Shown here: in pieces, positions 10,102 to 18,629 of the stretch
How the letters are laid out: each line of letters starts with the position of its first letter
How positions within the stretch are numbered: the first letter of the stretch is position 1
Notes under the pieces: generated by a model
Database searches by the model: none
Told to the model about the DNA's origin: nothing
What the model saw: only the letters and a program-made list of their open reading frames with translations
Position numbers and translations under genes: made by a program
DNA from: an uncultured Pedobacter sp.
GTDB taxonomy: Bacteria; Bacteroidota; Bacteroidia; Sphingobacteriales; Sphingobacteriaceae
Direction: 5' to 3'
Length of the DNA: 64,000 nt
Assembly (NCBI RefSeq): GCF_913776295.1
Contig: NZ_CAJYOJ010000045.1
Location: 86,913-150,912, forward strand

Positions 10102-10127
10102 AAAGCGGTTCCCGGGACCGCTTTTTT
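10102..10127 (+). terminator. Rho-independent terminator after the M16 gene
   Basis: AAAGCGGT pairs with ACCGCTTT around a seven-base loop, and six T residues end the element (10122-10127). It closes the M16 transcript. The 100 bases before it carry short direct repeats of AAAGGCTAAAGC type, without coding sense. Confidence 0.85.
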
Positions 10128-10390
10128 GTTGGGTTTTATTTTGAAGGAAGGTTTGTTGTAATCATTATGCGTACCCCGATTTACTGTGTTAATCAATCTT
10201 AATGGCGAGATAAAGTGCTGGCCAATTTAATTGCCGTAAGCAAATGCACACGCCAAAGCGCTAAATTGAGCGCCTGCCAACCGTAGTGGGCAAGGCAAAC
10301 AGCAGGTACAGGCAAGCAGCCTGCTTTGGGGCAACATGACCACAAGCACACTAAATGTTAACCCTAAAAAAACCTATTGTTTACCTTTTA
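10128..10390. other. Non-coding spacer
   Basis: No reading frame with coding character and no clear hairpin pair was found here. It joins the M16 terminator to the 11-bp repeat tract. Confidence 0.4.
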
Positions 10391-10500
10391 GGTAAGCAAT
10401 AGGTAACCAAAAGGTAAAGAACAGGTAACCAAAGGGTAAGCCAGGGGTAAACTTGGTACCAGCAAAAGGTAAATAACAGGTAAAGCGGGGGTAAACAAAT
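10391..10500. repeat. Tandem repeat of ten 11-bp units (GGTAA-centred)
   Basis: GGTAA starts at 10391, 10402, 10413, 10424, 10435, 10446, 10468, 10479 and 10490, an exact 11-bp period; only the unit at 10457 lacks it. The other six bases are A-rich and variable. Since 11 is not a multiple of three, the array is not a protein repeat, although a spurious minus-strand frame crosses it. The period is close to one DNA turn, so the GGTAA cores would face the same side of the helix. Confidence 0.85.
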
Positions 10501-10697
10501 CCGGCATTTTTTTCACAAAATCTGGTTATCCATCGGGCTGCTGATCGGTAAGTTGAAAGCTTAACGGGTACATCGAGGACACTTGGGGCAGCAATGACAC
10601 CGATAGAATGAATGCCGCGCCTTCCCAATGCGCACTTTAAGTGATCTGTATCAAAAGTAAAATCTACCAGTTAAGGACAGCATTTTATTCCGTGTTT

Positions 10698-10837
10698 CCG
10701 TCATTCCCGCGCAGGCGGGAATCTTAAAGCACTTTGCTAAAGCATTAAGATTATTCATGAGTTTTCGTTTTTTTTTGTATTCATGAGCACTACGTGGTTC
10801 CCATCCGATAGCAACAGGATTAAATCGGGAATGACGA
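10698..10837. repeat. REP-like palindromic element
   Basis: The left end CCGTCATTCCCGC and the right end CGGGAATGACG are inverted copies, and the left part also folds on itself (TTCCCGCGCAGGCGGGAA). The middle is AT-rich and non-coding. It lies downstream of the SusD gene and belongs with the elements at 5551 and 16252. Confidence 0.6.
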
Positions 10838-10900
10838 TGTATCGAAATGTCATTCGCTTAGTTAATTCGAATCAAATATTGTTTATACAGATTCTTTATT

Positions 10901-12274
10901 TTATCGCTCATTTTGGGCAATTCCCGTCTGTTCAATAATATCAACGGGAATCGGCAGCGCATAATAACCCGCATTTGGCTGCAAACTGACCAGTTTACCT
11001 CCAATATTTCTGGAAATCACCAGGTTTTCACCTTCGCGGTTATACCGCTTCAGGTCAACCCACCGCATCCCCCTCATCAAAAGCTCCTTTCTCCTTTCGG
11101 TCCTGATCTTTTTCAGCGCATCTGCACGGTCAGCGGCCACTAAGGGCACAAACACCGCACCGCTCTTCCAGCGCGATTTTAAAAGCAGGTTCAGATCGGC
11201 CATGGCCGGGGCAACATTCCCTAAAAAGGCATTACACTCTGCCCTGTTCAGGTACACCTCATCATTGGCAATACCGGTAAAAAATACCGATGCACTTTCT
11301 GCATAACTCCCCTTATACTGCTGGTAGCCACTTACCGTCCTGAAAAAAGCCGTCCGACGGAGATCATTGGATTGATAAGATGCATAAAGCAGCGTATCTA
11401 TCCTGGCCCTGCTGGTGGCATGCAGGGTAAACGGAGGCGCCATTTCGGTATAAAACAACGTTTCGCCGTTAAACTTCCTAAAGGGTACGTTCGCCGCGAG
11501 ATTGATCACGCTAGGATCACTATTATAATCCATCAGCTTACTGTTGATCTTTAGCGATGCATTGGCCCATTGCAGCCCAAGGTCATATCTGCCCATATAG
11601 AGGTAAGCCCGCGAGAGCAAAGCACAGGCTGCCGCCCTTGATGGCCTCATTACATGGACCGGAACATCGGGCAACAGACTCACCGCCTGCTGCGCATCCT
11701 GCAGCACCCTGTTGTAACAATCGCGCAGGCTTGCCCTTGTTCCCGGCAGGTTAAAATCAGAAGCGGTCCTGAGGATGATCCCCGGGTCGGCGTCAGCCGT
11801 AGCCTCGTTGTACACCCTGGCATAATTAGCGGTAAGCAGCAGGTAATAATAGGCCCTGAAAAAAAGCGCTGAACCTTTTACATTGTCCCAGGCCGTGGCA
11901 TTGGCATTCGTCCGCTCAATTTTCTCCAGCAGCTCCAGGCCGATATTACAATTGAAAACGGCCTGGTAAGTATAGTTCCAGTCGTTACCAAAGCGCGAAT
12001 CAAAAGACTGCCAGCGGTAAAGCCCCTGGCTGATGGCGCTCTGCGCGTTATAGGTAGCAGGTAGCCAGAAATAGTCATCTGCTGAACTCTCCGGCAGGCC
12101 TGGCGTGGTTTTAGCGTTCATGGTCGGATAATCGTCCAACAGGGCCTGGATATCCTGCAGGCTTTGCGGCGTAACAAGCTTCGCATCCGACTTTACATCG
12201 AGGTACTTTTTGCAGGATACCAGCGATAACACCAGTATGGCTGCCAATGCATATAATAATTTATTTTTCATCAT
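10901..12274 (-). CDS. RagB/SusD-family nutrient-binding outer-membrane lipoprotein
   Basis: The 457-residue protein starts with a lipoprotein signal (lipobox LSLVSC, then KKYLDVKSDAKL), typical of SusD proteins held at the outer face by lipid. The alpha-helical TPR-like core shows in FFRAYYYLLLTANYARVYNE and the C-terminal part in EVYLNRAECNAFLGN and RTERRKELLMRGMRWVDLKR. SusD proteins cap a SusC barrel and capture the ligand. The gene starts 12 bp after the SusC gene ends, so they form one operon. The start may be the second Met at 12271. Confidence 0.93.
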   Translation of the reverse strand: MMKNKLLYALAAILVLSLVSCKKYLDVKSDAKLVTPQSLQDIQALLDDYPTMNAKTTPGLPESSADDYFWLPATYNAQSAISQGLYRWQSFDSRFGNDWNYTYQAVFNCNIGLELLEKIERTNANATAWDNVKGSALFFRAYYYLLLTANYARVYNEATADADPGIILRTASDFNLPGTRASLRDCYNRVLQDAQQAVSLLPDVPVHVMRPSRAAACALLSRAYLYMGRYDLGLQWANASLKINSKLMDYNSDPSVINLAANVPFRKFNGETLFYTEMAPPFTLHATSRARIDTLLYASYQSNDLRRTAFFRTVSGYQQYKGSYAESASVFFTGIANDEVYLNRAECNAFLGNVAPAMADLNLLLKSRWKSGAVFVPLVAADRADALKKIRTERRKELLMRGMRWVDLKRYNREGENLVISRNIGGKLVSLQPNAGYYALPIPVDIIEQTGIAQNER

Positions 12275-12286
12275 GCTTTCATCAAA

Positions 12287-15200
12287 TTAAAAATTGCCCC
12301 TGATCCCGAACAGGTAACTTCGAGAAGGCGGGATATTGCTGCTATAGTCAGGGTCAATACCAAACTTATTGGCACGCCATAATATGCCGCCGTTCTGGAG
12401 TGCTGAAAAAACTTCGAGCGCACGGAACACTTTTTTAAGCCTGCGCAGGCCCACTTTATACGAGAGGTTGATATAATCCAGCCTGATATTGTCGGCCCTG
12501 ATGATATTCACCTCCGAAGAAGTGTAAAAGAAATCCCTGTTCTCATCAACCGGATATACAAACGAAGGCACATTGGTGCTCAGCTCATCGCCCGGATGCT
12601 TCCACCGCAGCGCAAAATCACTGTGCCCGCTGCCGTTTAAAACCAGGCCGGGATAACTTATGGTAGGTTTTGAGGCATAATAACCAAGCTTGTAGCTGAT
12701 GTTTACCGACAGGCTCAGCTTACCGTAAGAGAAGGTATTAATCAGCGAGCCAAAGTACAGGGGGCTGGCAGAACCGTAGTAAACAATATTTGCCCCTGTA
12801 GCGCTGGCCTCAGCCAGGATGGCCCGGTAATCTTTGCTTACCTGCCCTGCAACATAACCTTGCGGGTTTCCGCTGGCATCAAGCCCCGCCCATTTCAGGG
12901 CACCTACTGCGTATAAGGGTTTGCCCACAATCGGGGTAATCTGCGTGCCGGTATTGAGCAGCTGACTGAGGCCGTTCGGCGCAGTGCTGTAATACTTTAC
13001 CGTTTTAGATACACTGTATGTAAAATACCCGTCAGTTCTCCAGTTAAAATCCCCCGCACGCAGGTTCAGCGTATGCAGGTCAAGCTCAAAACCCTTGCCC
13101 CTCATATCGGCCACGTTCCGCACCAGGGTTTCGGTACGTCCCCAGCCCGTATAATCATAAGGGGCAGGGCCATAGAGGTCAGTCCCCTTTTTAATAAAAT
13201 AAGCCACCGATCCGCTTAACCGTTTATCCTTGAAACCAAAATCAGCGCCCAGGCTCAGCTGCGAAAGCTGCTCCCACCTCAGGTCGGGATTATTGATACT
13301 CGAAATCCTGGAGGTGAGCAGCCCGGTAAGCGGACTGGAAGCATAAGCGGCAATGGGGAGTGCCGTTTTGGTGAGGTCTACATTGCCACTATACCCAAAG
13401 GTAGCTTTGAGCCTCAGTTCGGGCAGGAGCGCGCTTTTATAAAACTTTTCTCCTGAAAGCAACCACCCAAGCCCTGCAGACCAGAGCGGTTTCCAGCGGT
13501 CGTTGGTATTCGCACCGAAAATATTCGACCCATCCCTTCTGATGCTGCCCGAGAAAGTATAACGCCCATTATAGGTGTATGCGCCATTGGCATAAAAGCT
13601 CAGGAAACGGTAACTGGTTGAGGTATAAAACTGCCCCGACCCAATTGCAGAAGCACTTCCCCTTAAAAAATCAGGATAATTATTCACCGGGTCTACATTT
13701 ACAAAAGTAAGCGGATCAGCCGTATAGCCATACTGCGTAAGTGAGGCCGATGAGGCATCAGTCTGCTTAGCCTCGCCACCCAAAATTGCATTCAGCTGAT
13801 GTTTGCCGAAAGTGCGCAGCAGGTTCAGCTGGGCCCTGGCCGTAGCAGAAGACAGCTCCGCATTGTTGCTGTTTAAAACCCCTCCTTTGGGAATGATATA
13901 TTTGATTACCCCTGTAGCGCGGTTAAGCTGGCTGTAACTGTTAATCAAATCCCGGGCATAATAACTCTGTTCATCCGAAAGCAGCTCGCCATCCGAGCGC
14001 TGCCGCTGGTACTGGTAGCTTAAATCCAGGTTCAGCCCGGGTAAAAGCCTGTACTTCAGCGCAGCGGTTGCAAAAAGCTCCTGCCGGGCAGATTTGTTGG
14101 TCCGGTGCAGGTAATCATCCGCCGGGTAATATTTCCAATCCAGCAGTTTGCCGCTACCGGCGGTATCGGTATAGGCAGCCCTGTAGGCAATGGCCACCGG
14201 CAGGGCATTCCCTGCCCCATCCCTGAACTCCAGATAAGGGATTACCCTGCCGGCCGTAGTCAGCGAACCAAAAGCCGGCCGCCCGGAGGCCCTTTTATTA
14301 CCCGTAAAATAAACCTTCGTACTCAATGAAAGCCTGTCTGTTAGCTTAAAATCGTTTGACAGGCCGATGTTGATCTTATCAGACGATGCATAGGTTTCGC
14401 CCAAAGAGCGGTCATAGCTTACCGAAAGGCCAAAGGCATGTTTGCTATCGCCCCCCTTCAAATTTAGTCCGTACTGCTGGGTTAATGCACGCGTATAAAA
14501 TTCATCCAGGTAAGATTGCCTCGCATCAATACCTTTCAACCGGTTCAGCGCCTCCTCGGCCGCCTGGGCAGTGAGGGTCCCGTTTCTTTTGGCCAGTAAA
14601 ACTTCCACAGCAGGGGTTAGTGCAGCAAATGGCGTACTGCCAATCTGCGTATCAAAATAACCGCTGTTAAACATCGTGCGCTCTACCTCAATATAATCGG
14701 CACTGCCCATCTGTGGCGACCTGAACAGATCGGGCAGGGCAGCAACCAGCACACTGGCTGAAAAAGCAGTTTCATAACGCTGGTTAAACTTTCCTTTTTT
14801 GGTGGTGATCACGATAACCCCGTTGCCCGCCCTGGCGCCCCAGATCGAGGCTGCCGAAGCATCCTTCAGGATAGATACATTTTCGATATCCAGTGGGTTC
14901 AGGTTGGAGATGTCGCCGTCGTAAATAAACCCGTCGAGCACAATGAGCGGATCGAGCGGGCCGTTAATGGTTCCCAGTCCCCTGATGGAGATATTGGTTT
15001 TGTTCTGGGGGTTGTTGGGGTTGGTTTTGCCGATATTCAGCAGCAGGCCGGAGCTCTGCCCAACCAGCCTGTCCAGCAGGTTTGATCCGCCCCTGGCATT
15101 CAGCTGATCACTATTGATCACCGCCACCGTGCCGTTGGTTTCATTGGGCCGCAGCAGCTGGTAGCCTGTATTTACCTGCACATCACCCAGATCAAACGCA

Positions 15201-15538
15201 GCGGAAGCTAGCTCCACATCGATCAGCTGATCGGCAGAATTTACCGCTATGCGCCGCGTTTGATAACCGACCGCAGAAAAGATAAGCGTATCGGGCAGTG
15301 CCGAAAGCACAATCGTAAACCTGCCCTCCTGATCGGTTTGGGCACGGCCCCCTTTCGCCGCGGTTACACTTAAGATCACCCCTGCTCCATCCACTGCGCT
15401 GGCCCGGCCCGATATTTTAATGCCCGCTCTCTCCTGCGCAACAACACTCAATACCGAAAACAACAGGATCAGCACAGCTGAGAAGATGAGCAAAAGGTTC
15501 CACTTAAAGCTATGCGAATTAGATTTTAAACCACACAT
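12287..15538 (-). CDS. SusC/RagA-family TonB-linked outer-membrane receptor
   Basis: The 1083-residue protein has an N-terminal hydrophobic signal (about residues 13-34), a regulatory-like domain ending near DVELASAAFDLGDVQV, then the plug domain (RGLGTINGPLDPLIVLDG, ILKDASAASIWGARAGNGV, VITTKKGK) and a long barrel closing in YLFGIRGNF. It imports a ligand captured by the SusD partner encoded 12 bp downstream. Its start lies one base after the stop of the TlpA-like gene, so translation is probably coupled. No sigma/anti-sigma pair or glycoside hydrolase is nearby, so the ligand cannot be named. GC content is visibly higher than in the defence island. Confidence 0.94.
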   Translation of the reverse strand: MCGLKSNSHSFKWNLLLIFSAVLILLFSVLSVVAQERAGIKISGRASAVDGAGVILSVTAAKGGRAQTDQEGRFTIVLSALPDTLIFSAVGYQTRRIAVNSADQLIDVELASAAFDLGDVQVNTGYQLLRPNETNGTVAVINSDQLNARGGSNLLDRLVGQSSGLLLNIGKTNPNNPQNKTNISIRGLGTINGPLDPLIVLDGFIYDGDISNLNPLDIENVSILKDASAASIWGARAGNGVIVITTKKGKFNQRYETAFSASVLVAALPDLFRSPQMGSADYIEVERTMFNSGYFDTQIGSTPFAALTPAVEVLLAKRNGTLTAQAAEEALNRLKGIDARQSYLDEFYTRALTQQYGLNLKGGDSKHAFGLSVSYDRSLGETYASSDKINIGLSNDFKLTDRLSLSTKVYFTGNKRASGRPAFGSLTTAGRVIPYLEFRDGAGNALPVAIAYRAAYTDTAGSGKLLDWKYYPADDYLHRTNKSARQELFATAALKYRLLPGLNLDLSYQYQRQRSDGELLSDEQSYYARDLINSYSQLNRATGVIKYIIPKGGVLNSNNAELSSATARAQLNLLRTFGKHQLNAILGGEAKQTDASSASLTQYGYTADPLTFVNVDPVNNYPDFLRGSASAIGSGQFYTSTSYRFLSFYANGAYTYNGRYTFSGSIRRDGSNIFGANTNDRWKPLWSAGLGWLLSGEKFYKSALLPELRLKATFGYSGNVDLTKTALPIAAYASSPLTGLLTSRISSINNPDLRWEQLSQLSLGADFGFKDKRLSGSVAYFIKKGTDLYGPAPYDYTGWGRTETLVRNVADMRGKGFELDLHTLNLRAGDFNWRTDGYFTYSVSKTVKYYSTAPNGLSQLLNTGTQITPIVGKPLYAVGALKWAGLDASGNPQGYVAGQVSKDYRAILAEASATGANIVYYGSASPLYFGSLINTFSYGKLSLSVNISYKLGYYASKPTISYPGLVLNGSGHSDFALRWKHPGDELSTNVPSFVYPVDENRDFFYTSSEVNIIRADNIRLDYINLSYKVGLRRLKKVFRALEVFSALQNGGILWRANKFGIDPDYSSNIPPSRSYLFGIRGNF

Positions 15539-15539
15539 C

Positions 15540-16166
15540 TCAAATCCCCTCCTTTCCCATCAAAAGCTGCCCGCCCGCCAAAAACCGACGGATGTTCTCC
15601 TTATTGAGTGTACCATATCCGGTAACGGCCTTTATGCGCCCATCACTCCCTACCCATACGTAACCAGGCAGCCTGCTGATCTTAAAATACCTTGCAAACA
15701 GCTCGTGTTGCGCAATAAAGGGAACTGAAAAACCCGGATGGTCCTTTAAAAAGGAATCGACAAAGCGGGACAGTTTTTCGCTATCCCTGTCACGGGCTGA
15801 TGAATTCACCAGTACAATCCCCAACGCCTGCCCGTTCGCCTTGAGCAGGCTATCTGCATGCGGCAGGCTTTTGATACAGCTGCCGCACCAGCTTGCCCAA
15901 AAATCGAGAATAAAGGGCTTGCCCTTAAAACCGGCCAGTTTAAAAGCAGTGCCCGCACCGGCACCGAGTAAATCGAGTTCTGCATGTAATAAATAATCAG
16001 GAATAGCCTGGCCAACGGAAAGCCCCGTGGCCTGGCCGAGCTCCTGTGCTGCAGCCCTGTTTGCGGTTAGGGCCAAAATCAGCATCAAAACGGTAAATAT
16101 TTTTAAAACGCTATGGTAAATATGAAGGCATAACCTTCCTGAGATAGCAATTGTAGATTGGTTCAT
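15540..16166 (-). CDS. TlpA-like thioredoxin-fold disulfide reductase
   Basis: The 208-residue protein has an N-terminal membrane or signal segment (VLKIFTVLMLILALTANRAAA, split at residues 20-40) and a thioredoxin fold with the redox motif WCGSC (C94, C97) in FILDFWASWCGSCIKSL. The cis-proline region ISRLPGYVWVG follows. Such proteins reduce or exchange disulfides in the periplasm. It is first in a TlpA-SusC-SusD operon, an arrangement found in Pedobacter relatives, where it may serve a peptide or thiol-containing ligand or assist receptor folding. That role is inference. Confidence 0.88.
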   Translation of the reverse strand: MNQSTIAISGRLCLHIYHSVLKIFTVLMLILALTANRAAAQELGQATGLSVGQAIPDYLLHAELDLLGAGAGTAFKLAGFKGKPFILDFWASWCGSCIKSLPHADSLLKANGQALGIVLVNSSARDRDSEKLSRFVDSFLKDHPGFSVPFIAQHELFARYFKISRLPGYVWVGSDGRIKAVTGYGTLNKENIRRFLAGGQLLMGKEGI

Positions 16167-16251
16167 AAGTTTGGGTTATTTGATCAGAAAAACATGAACC
16201 TGTCTCAAAATAACAGATTCAGAAATAGCAAAAGAATTAAATTTGGCGATG

Positions 16252-16349
16252 TCGTCATGCTCAGCTTGACTGGGCATCTTAATGCTTTTGTAGGGAATAT
16301 TTAGTTGCCGTTCTATAGCATTAAGATTCCCGTTTTCACGGGAATGACG
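16252..16349. repeat. REP-like palindromic element
   Basis: The left part starts GTCGTCATGC and the right part ends GGGAATGACGC, with the inner pair CATCTTAATGC and GCATTAAGAT inverted. It repeats the pattern of the elements at 5551 and 10698. A weak minus-strand frame through it (with the tell-tale RHSRENGNL) is a translation artefact. Confidence 0.6.
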
Positions 16350-16521
16350 CCCTTTCAAAATATTATGCTGCCAAAAATCTACAAAATGATTACTGAGCCA
16401 GACTACTAAAAGCAAATGCAGGGGACTGAATTATTATTACATCATTAAAAAACCTAAAGCCTGAATTCGATCAATAATGTGCTTTAATTTGCTTTATGGC
16501 GCCTTGCATAAACGGTCGTCA

Positions 16522-16540
16522 CCCTGAACTTGTTTCAGGG
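16522..16540. repeat. Short palindrome
   Basis: CCCTGAA and TTCAGGG form a 7-bp hairpin with a five-base loop, in a REP-like context (CGTCACCCTGAACTTG). It may be a further member of the dispersed palindrome family or an isolated hairpin. Confidence 0.4.
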
Positions 16541-16668
16541 TCTTTATGGCTAGCCAATTTGTCTTACTAAAGTATATTAATTGAACTCAGGGTAAAGCCC
16601 CCTGCACGGCCAAAGCCTATACGGGGTTTTTCGGCTTCAAGGCATACAGCCGGTCAAAAGGATAACAG

Positions 16669-16968
16669 CTACTTACCTCCATGGCCCACTCCTTCCTGCT
16701 CCGTTAAATAATAAGACATCAAAAAATTGAGGTTACAGTTAAAACCCCAGGCTTTATTACCATAAAAAGTACAGAAACAGGTCAAATCATCAGGTACTGG
16801 CTTTTCGCCTTGTGGATGCCGCGATACCTTTTTAACCTGGCTTTTCTCCGCCACAACCTGTTGATGCCCGCCATCACTTGCCAGCCAAATGCTCCATACG
16901 GCAAAGGGGCTGTACAAAAAAGCCCAGCAGAGGAAAAAAAGCGGTAAATAGCGGTTATTGGTGGTCAT
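16669..16968 (-). CDS. Possible small secreted or membrane-anchored protein
   Basis: The 99-residue frame begins with a hydrophobic segment (YLPLFFLCWAFLYSPFAVWS) and ends in a cysteine-containing part (LTCFCTFYGNKAWGFNCNLN). It lies upstream of the TlpA operon on the same strand but 500 bp away. I do not recognise the family. The signal-like start favours a real gene; the lack of a clear promoter and the surrounding repeats argue against it. Confidence 0.4.
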   Translation of the reverse strand: MTTNNRYLPLFFLCWAFLYSPFAVWSIWLASDGGHQQVVAEKSQVKKVSRHPQGEKPVPDDLTCFCTFYGNKAWGFNCNLNFLMSYYLTEQEGVGHGGK

Positions 16969-16970
16969 GG

Positions 16971-17442
16971 CAAATGGTTAGCTCGGGTAAAATAAATAGA
17001 TGGAAAGCAGGACATTTCCTTATTTCATTCGGAAAAAAAGGGAAAAAGCCAGCCCCTCTGCCTAAAAACAGGCAGATACGGGAAACCGTATTGCAAATGA
17101 GGAAAAAGTTACTTACCTTGGGAATGCGAATATCCACAGTAATGCACCCTTGCCTAACAAGCAATAAGGGCTGGCACCAGGCTAAATTAACCCACCGGGA
17201 ATAAGTGCGCGCTCTCACACCTACCCCTTTTTTTATCGGGCTATTTTACACCTGTAATTCTGGCACTGGCATTACGATGGAGAACAGATGACGTTCTTTA
17301 GTAATAGTTGTAGGGAATAAGCTTTGATCACTTCCTTGAAGTAATAAAAGTTGATGGCGGTTAATTTGTTCGTTTTCATAAACGGTAGTTTTATGTAAAA
17401 CGATGTACCCAAAAGCAGAAGGAAACCAGATTGGTGAGAAGC
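16971..17442. other. Non-coding spacer before the defence island
   Basis: Several short frames cross here on both strands, but none has a recognisable domain or start context. The stretch leads into the folded element at 17443. Nothing firm can be named. Confidence 0.4.
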
Positions 17443-17543
17443 CAATAGGGCGAAACTCAATGCTTTCGAAAGAGGTACCGCTAAGAACCGCTCAAGCCGA
17501 AGCCTGAGTTCCACAAAAGACTTACATGAGTTGCGCCCTATTG
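17443..17543. other. Strongly folding element, possible structured RNA or intron remnant
   Basis: The arms CAATAGGGCGAAACTCA (17443-17459) and TGAGTTGCGCCCTATTG (17527-17543) pair at 16 of 17 positions. Inside lie a perfect CTTTCGAAAG palindrome (17463-17472) and a second hairpin, CTCAAGC and GCCTGAG around CGAA (17491-17508). This nested shape is what a structured RNA gives. The bases after it (17581-17617) resemble the tail of a group II intron domain V, but the matching 5' half is not there, so a degraded intron is only one option. It sits 200 bp upstream of the island's first gene. Confidence 0.5.
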
Positions 17544-17645
17544 AATATAAGATATCACGAAGATAGCAAAATCCAATAGATACGGCGAACTCACGATCGG
17601 CTCATGTGGGAAGTTTAGCGGTTTTCTTTCATGAGTGACATCGTT

Positions 17646-17675
17646 AAAGCCAGGTTATACCCTGACTTTATTTGT
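17646..17675 (+). terminator. Weak hairpin with T-rich tail
   Basis: AAAGCCAGG and CCTGACTTT pair with one mismatch around a short loop, followed by ATTTG. It could end a transcript from the folded element upstream, before the HTH gene at 17746. Confidence 0.35.
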
Positions 17676-17711
17676 CGCTATTAAACTAATAATAAATCAA
17701 ATATAAATATT

Positions 17712-17730
17712 ACTTGACTATAATGCAAGT
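17712..17730. promoter_or_regulatory. Possible operator for the HTH regulator
   Basis: The inverted repeat ACTTG-N9-CAAGT lies 15 bp upstream of the regulator's ATG. XRE-type regulators at the head of defence operons often bind such dyads to repress their own operon. Only position and symmetry support this. Confidence 0.35.
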
Positions 17731-17745
17731 TTTTTATACAAAAAA

Positions 17746-18117
17746 ATGACTAAAAAAATTAATGATATAGCAAAAGCAATTAAAAATTCACCGTTACAAG
17801 TTGCCGCCCTAGCATTATATCTAGATGTTGATGATACGACAATAAGCAAATGGAATTCAAATATTGCCCAACCTAGTTTAAAACGTCTAAATGAAGTTGG
17901 TGAAATTTTAGAAGTTGACAATAAAGAATTACTTAGTTCACAATCAAGAAAACAAACAGGACTTGCTGCCGCGTTGCAAGGCGAATATAAAAGATTATTA
18001 TCTATTGGATTGACAAAAAAAGTGATAGTAAAGGACGACAATGGCGACAGCAGAGAGGTTAATAATCCGGATATGGTCAAGAAGTTGAGGGAGTTTGCGG
18101 AGAAGTATAAAAAATAA
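17746..18117 (+). CDS. XRE-family HTH regulator, first gene of the left defence operon
   Basis: The 123-residue protein has a helix-turn-helix domain in residues 5-65 (VAALALYLDVDDTTISKWNS, PSLKRLNEVGEILEVD) and a C-terminal extension (GLAAALQGEYKRLLSIGLTK ... NPDMVKKLREFAEKYKK). I have seen this type of extension on regulators leading Bacteroidetes defence operons. The next gene starts four bases after its stop, so it is the first cistron. It probably keeps the island quiet until needed. Confidence 0.85.
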   Translation: MTKKINDIAKAIKNSPLQVAALALYLDVDDTTISKWNSNIAQPSLKRLNEVGEILEVDNKELLSSQSRKQTGLAAALQGEYKRLLSIGLTKKVIVKDDNGDSREVNNPDMVKKLREFAEKYKK

Positions 18118-18121
18118 TATT

Positions 18122-18346
18122 ATGAATCAAGAAATAACAAATTTAATAAACGCGGCTGAAGAGCTAAAAGGTCAAAATGTTATGGTGACTTTCAAAGATG
18201 GTCAAGCTCAAAATGGCACATTAAAGAGTACTAAGTTTACCGACAAATCTTTTGATGTATTTATAGAATTGGCCGACGAAGCCGATGAAAGCATTTTGTT
18301 CAATTTGGAGAAAGTTGCTTCTATCCAAGCAACACAGCACAAATAA
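18122..18346 (+). CDS. Small protein with Sm/SH3-like pattern, defence operon
   Basis: An in-frame ATG at 18122, four bases after the regulator's stop, is preferred over one at 18095 that overlaps the regulator; it gives 74 residues. The core QNVMVTFKDGQAQNGTLKST ... FDVFIELADE ... NLEKVASI alternates short beta strands with an N-terminal helix, which looks like an Sm- or SH3-like small barrel. That is a pattern guess, not a family match. Its place between regulator and helicase suggests an accessory or regulatory role, perhaps nucleic-acid binding. Confidence 0.7.
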   Translation: MNQEITNLINAAEELKGQNVMVTFKDGQAQNGTLKSTKFTDKSFDVFIELADEADESILFNLEKVASIQATQHK

Positions 18347-18357
18347 ATTAATTCAAT

Positions 18358-18591
18358 ATGAAAATTCTTGCTCAATCTTTTAAACCAAAACCTGGCCTTG
18401 ATGACAAATATACTTTATATGATAATGGAATGATTGTCCATACCTACGATAGGCACATCTATAAAGGTGGTCAAGACAGGACGGAAGAGCTAACAGCCGA
18501 ACAATTAAGCGATGAGATTAAGCACCTATTATTGGATGATTGTGCAGAAGATAACAAAGCCCAAGTAAAAATCATCTTAAAAGTAGTTTAG
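18358..18591 (+). CDS. Hypothetical small protein, defence operon
   Basis: The 77-residue protein is acidic toward its C-terminus (EIKHLLLDDCAEDNKAQVK) and has an N-terminal strand-rich part (KYTLYDNGMIVHTYDRHIYK). It starts 11 bp after the preceding gene and precedes the helicase by 38 bp. No domain is recognised. I read it as an accessory component of the left operon. Confidence 0.7.
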   Translation: MKILAQSFKPKPGLDDKYTLYDNGMIVHTYDRHIYKGGQDRTEELTAEQLSDEIKHLLLDDCAEDNKAQVKIILKVV

Positions 18592-18629
18592 CAAGTTGAA
18601 CCATTTAAAATACGAAATATAGAAATCTG

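Noticed and set aside
10374..10628. 84-codon minus-strand frame across the 11-bp repeat
   Set aside because: The 11-bp period is out of step with codons, so the frame is an accident of the repeat.
16176..16415. 79-codon minus-strand frame
   Set aside because: It is the translation of the REP-like element (RHSRENGNL pattern) and has no domain.
17272..17514. 80-codon minus-strand frame
   Set aside because: It crosses the folded element and has no recognisable motif or start context.
17581..17620. Group II intron domain V
   Set aside because: Only the 3' half resembles it; the catalytic triad and the pairing 5' half are missing, so it is not called as an intron.
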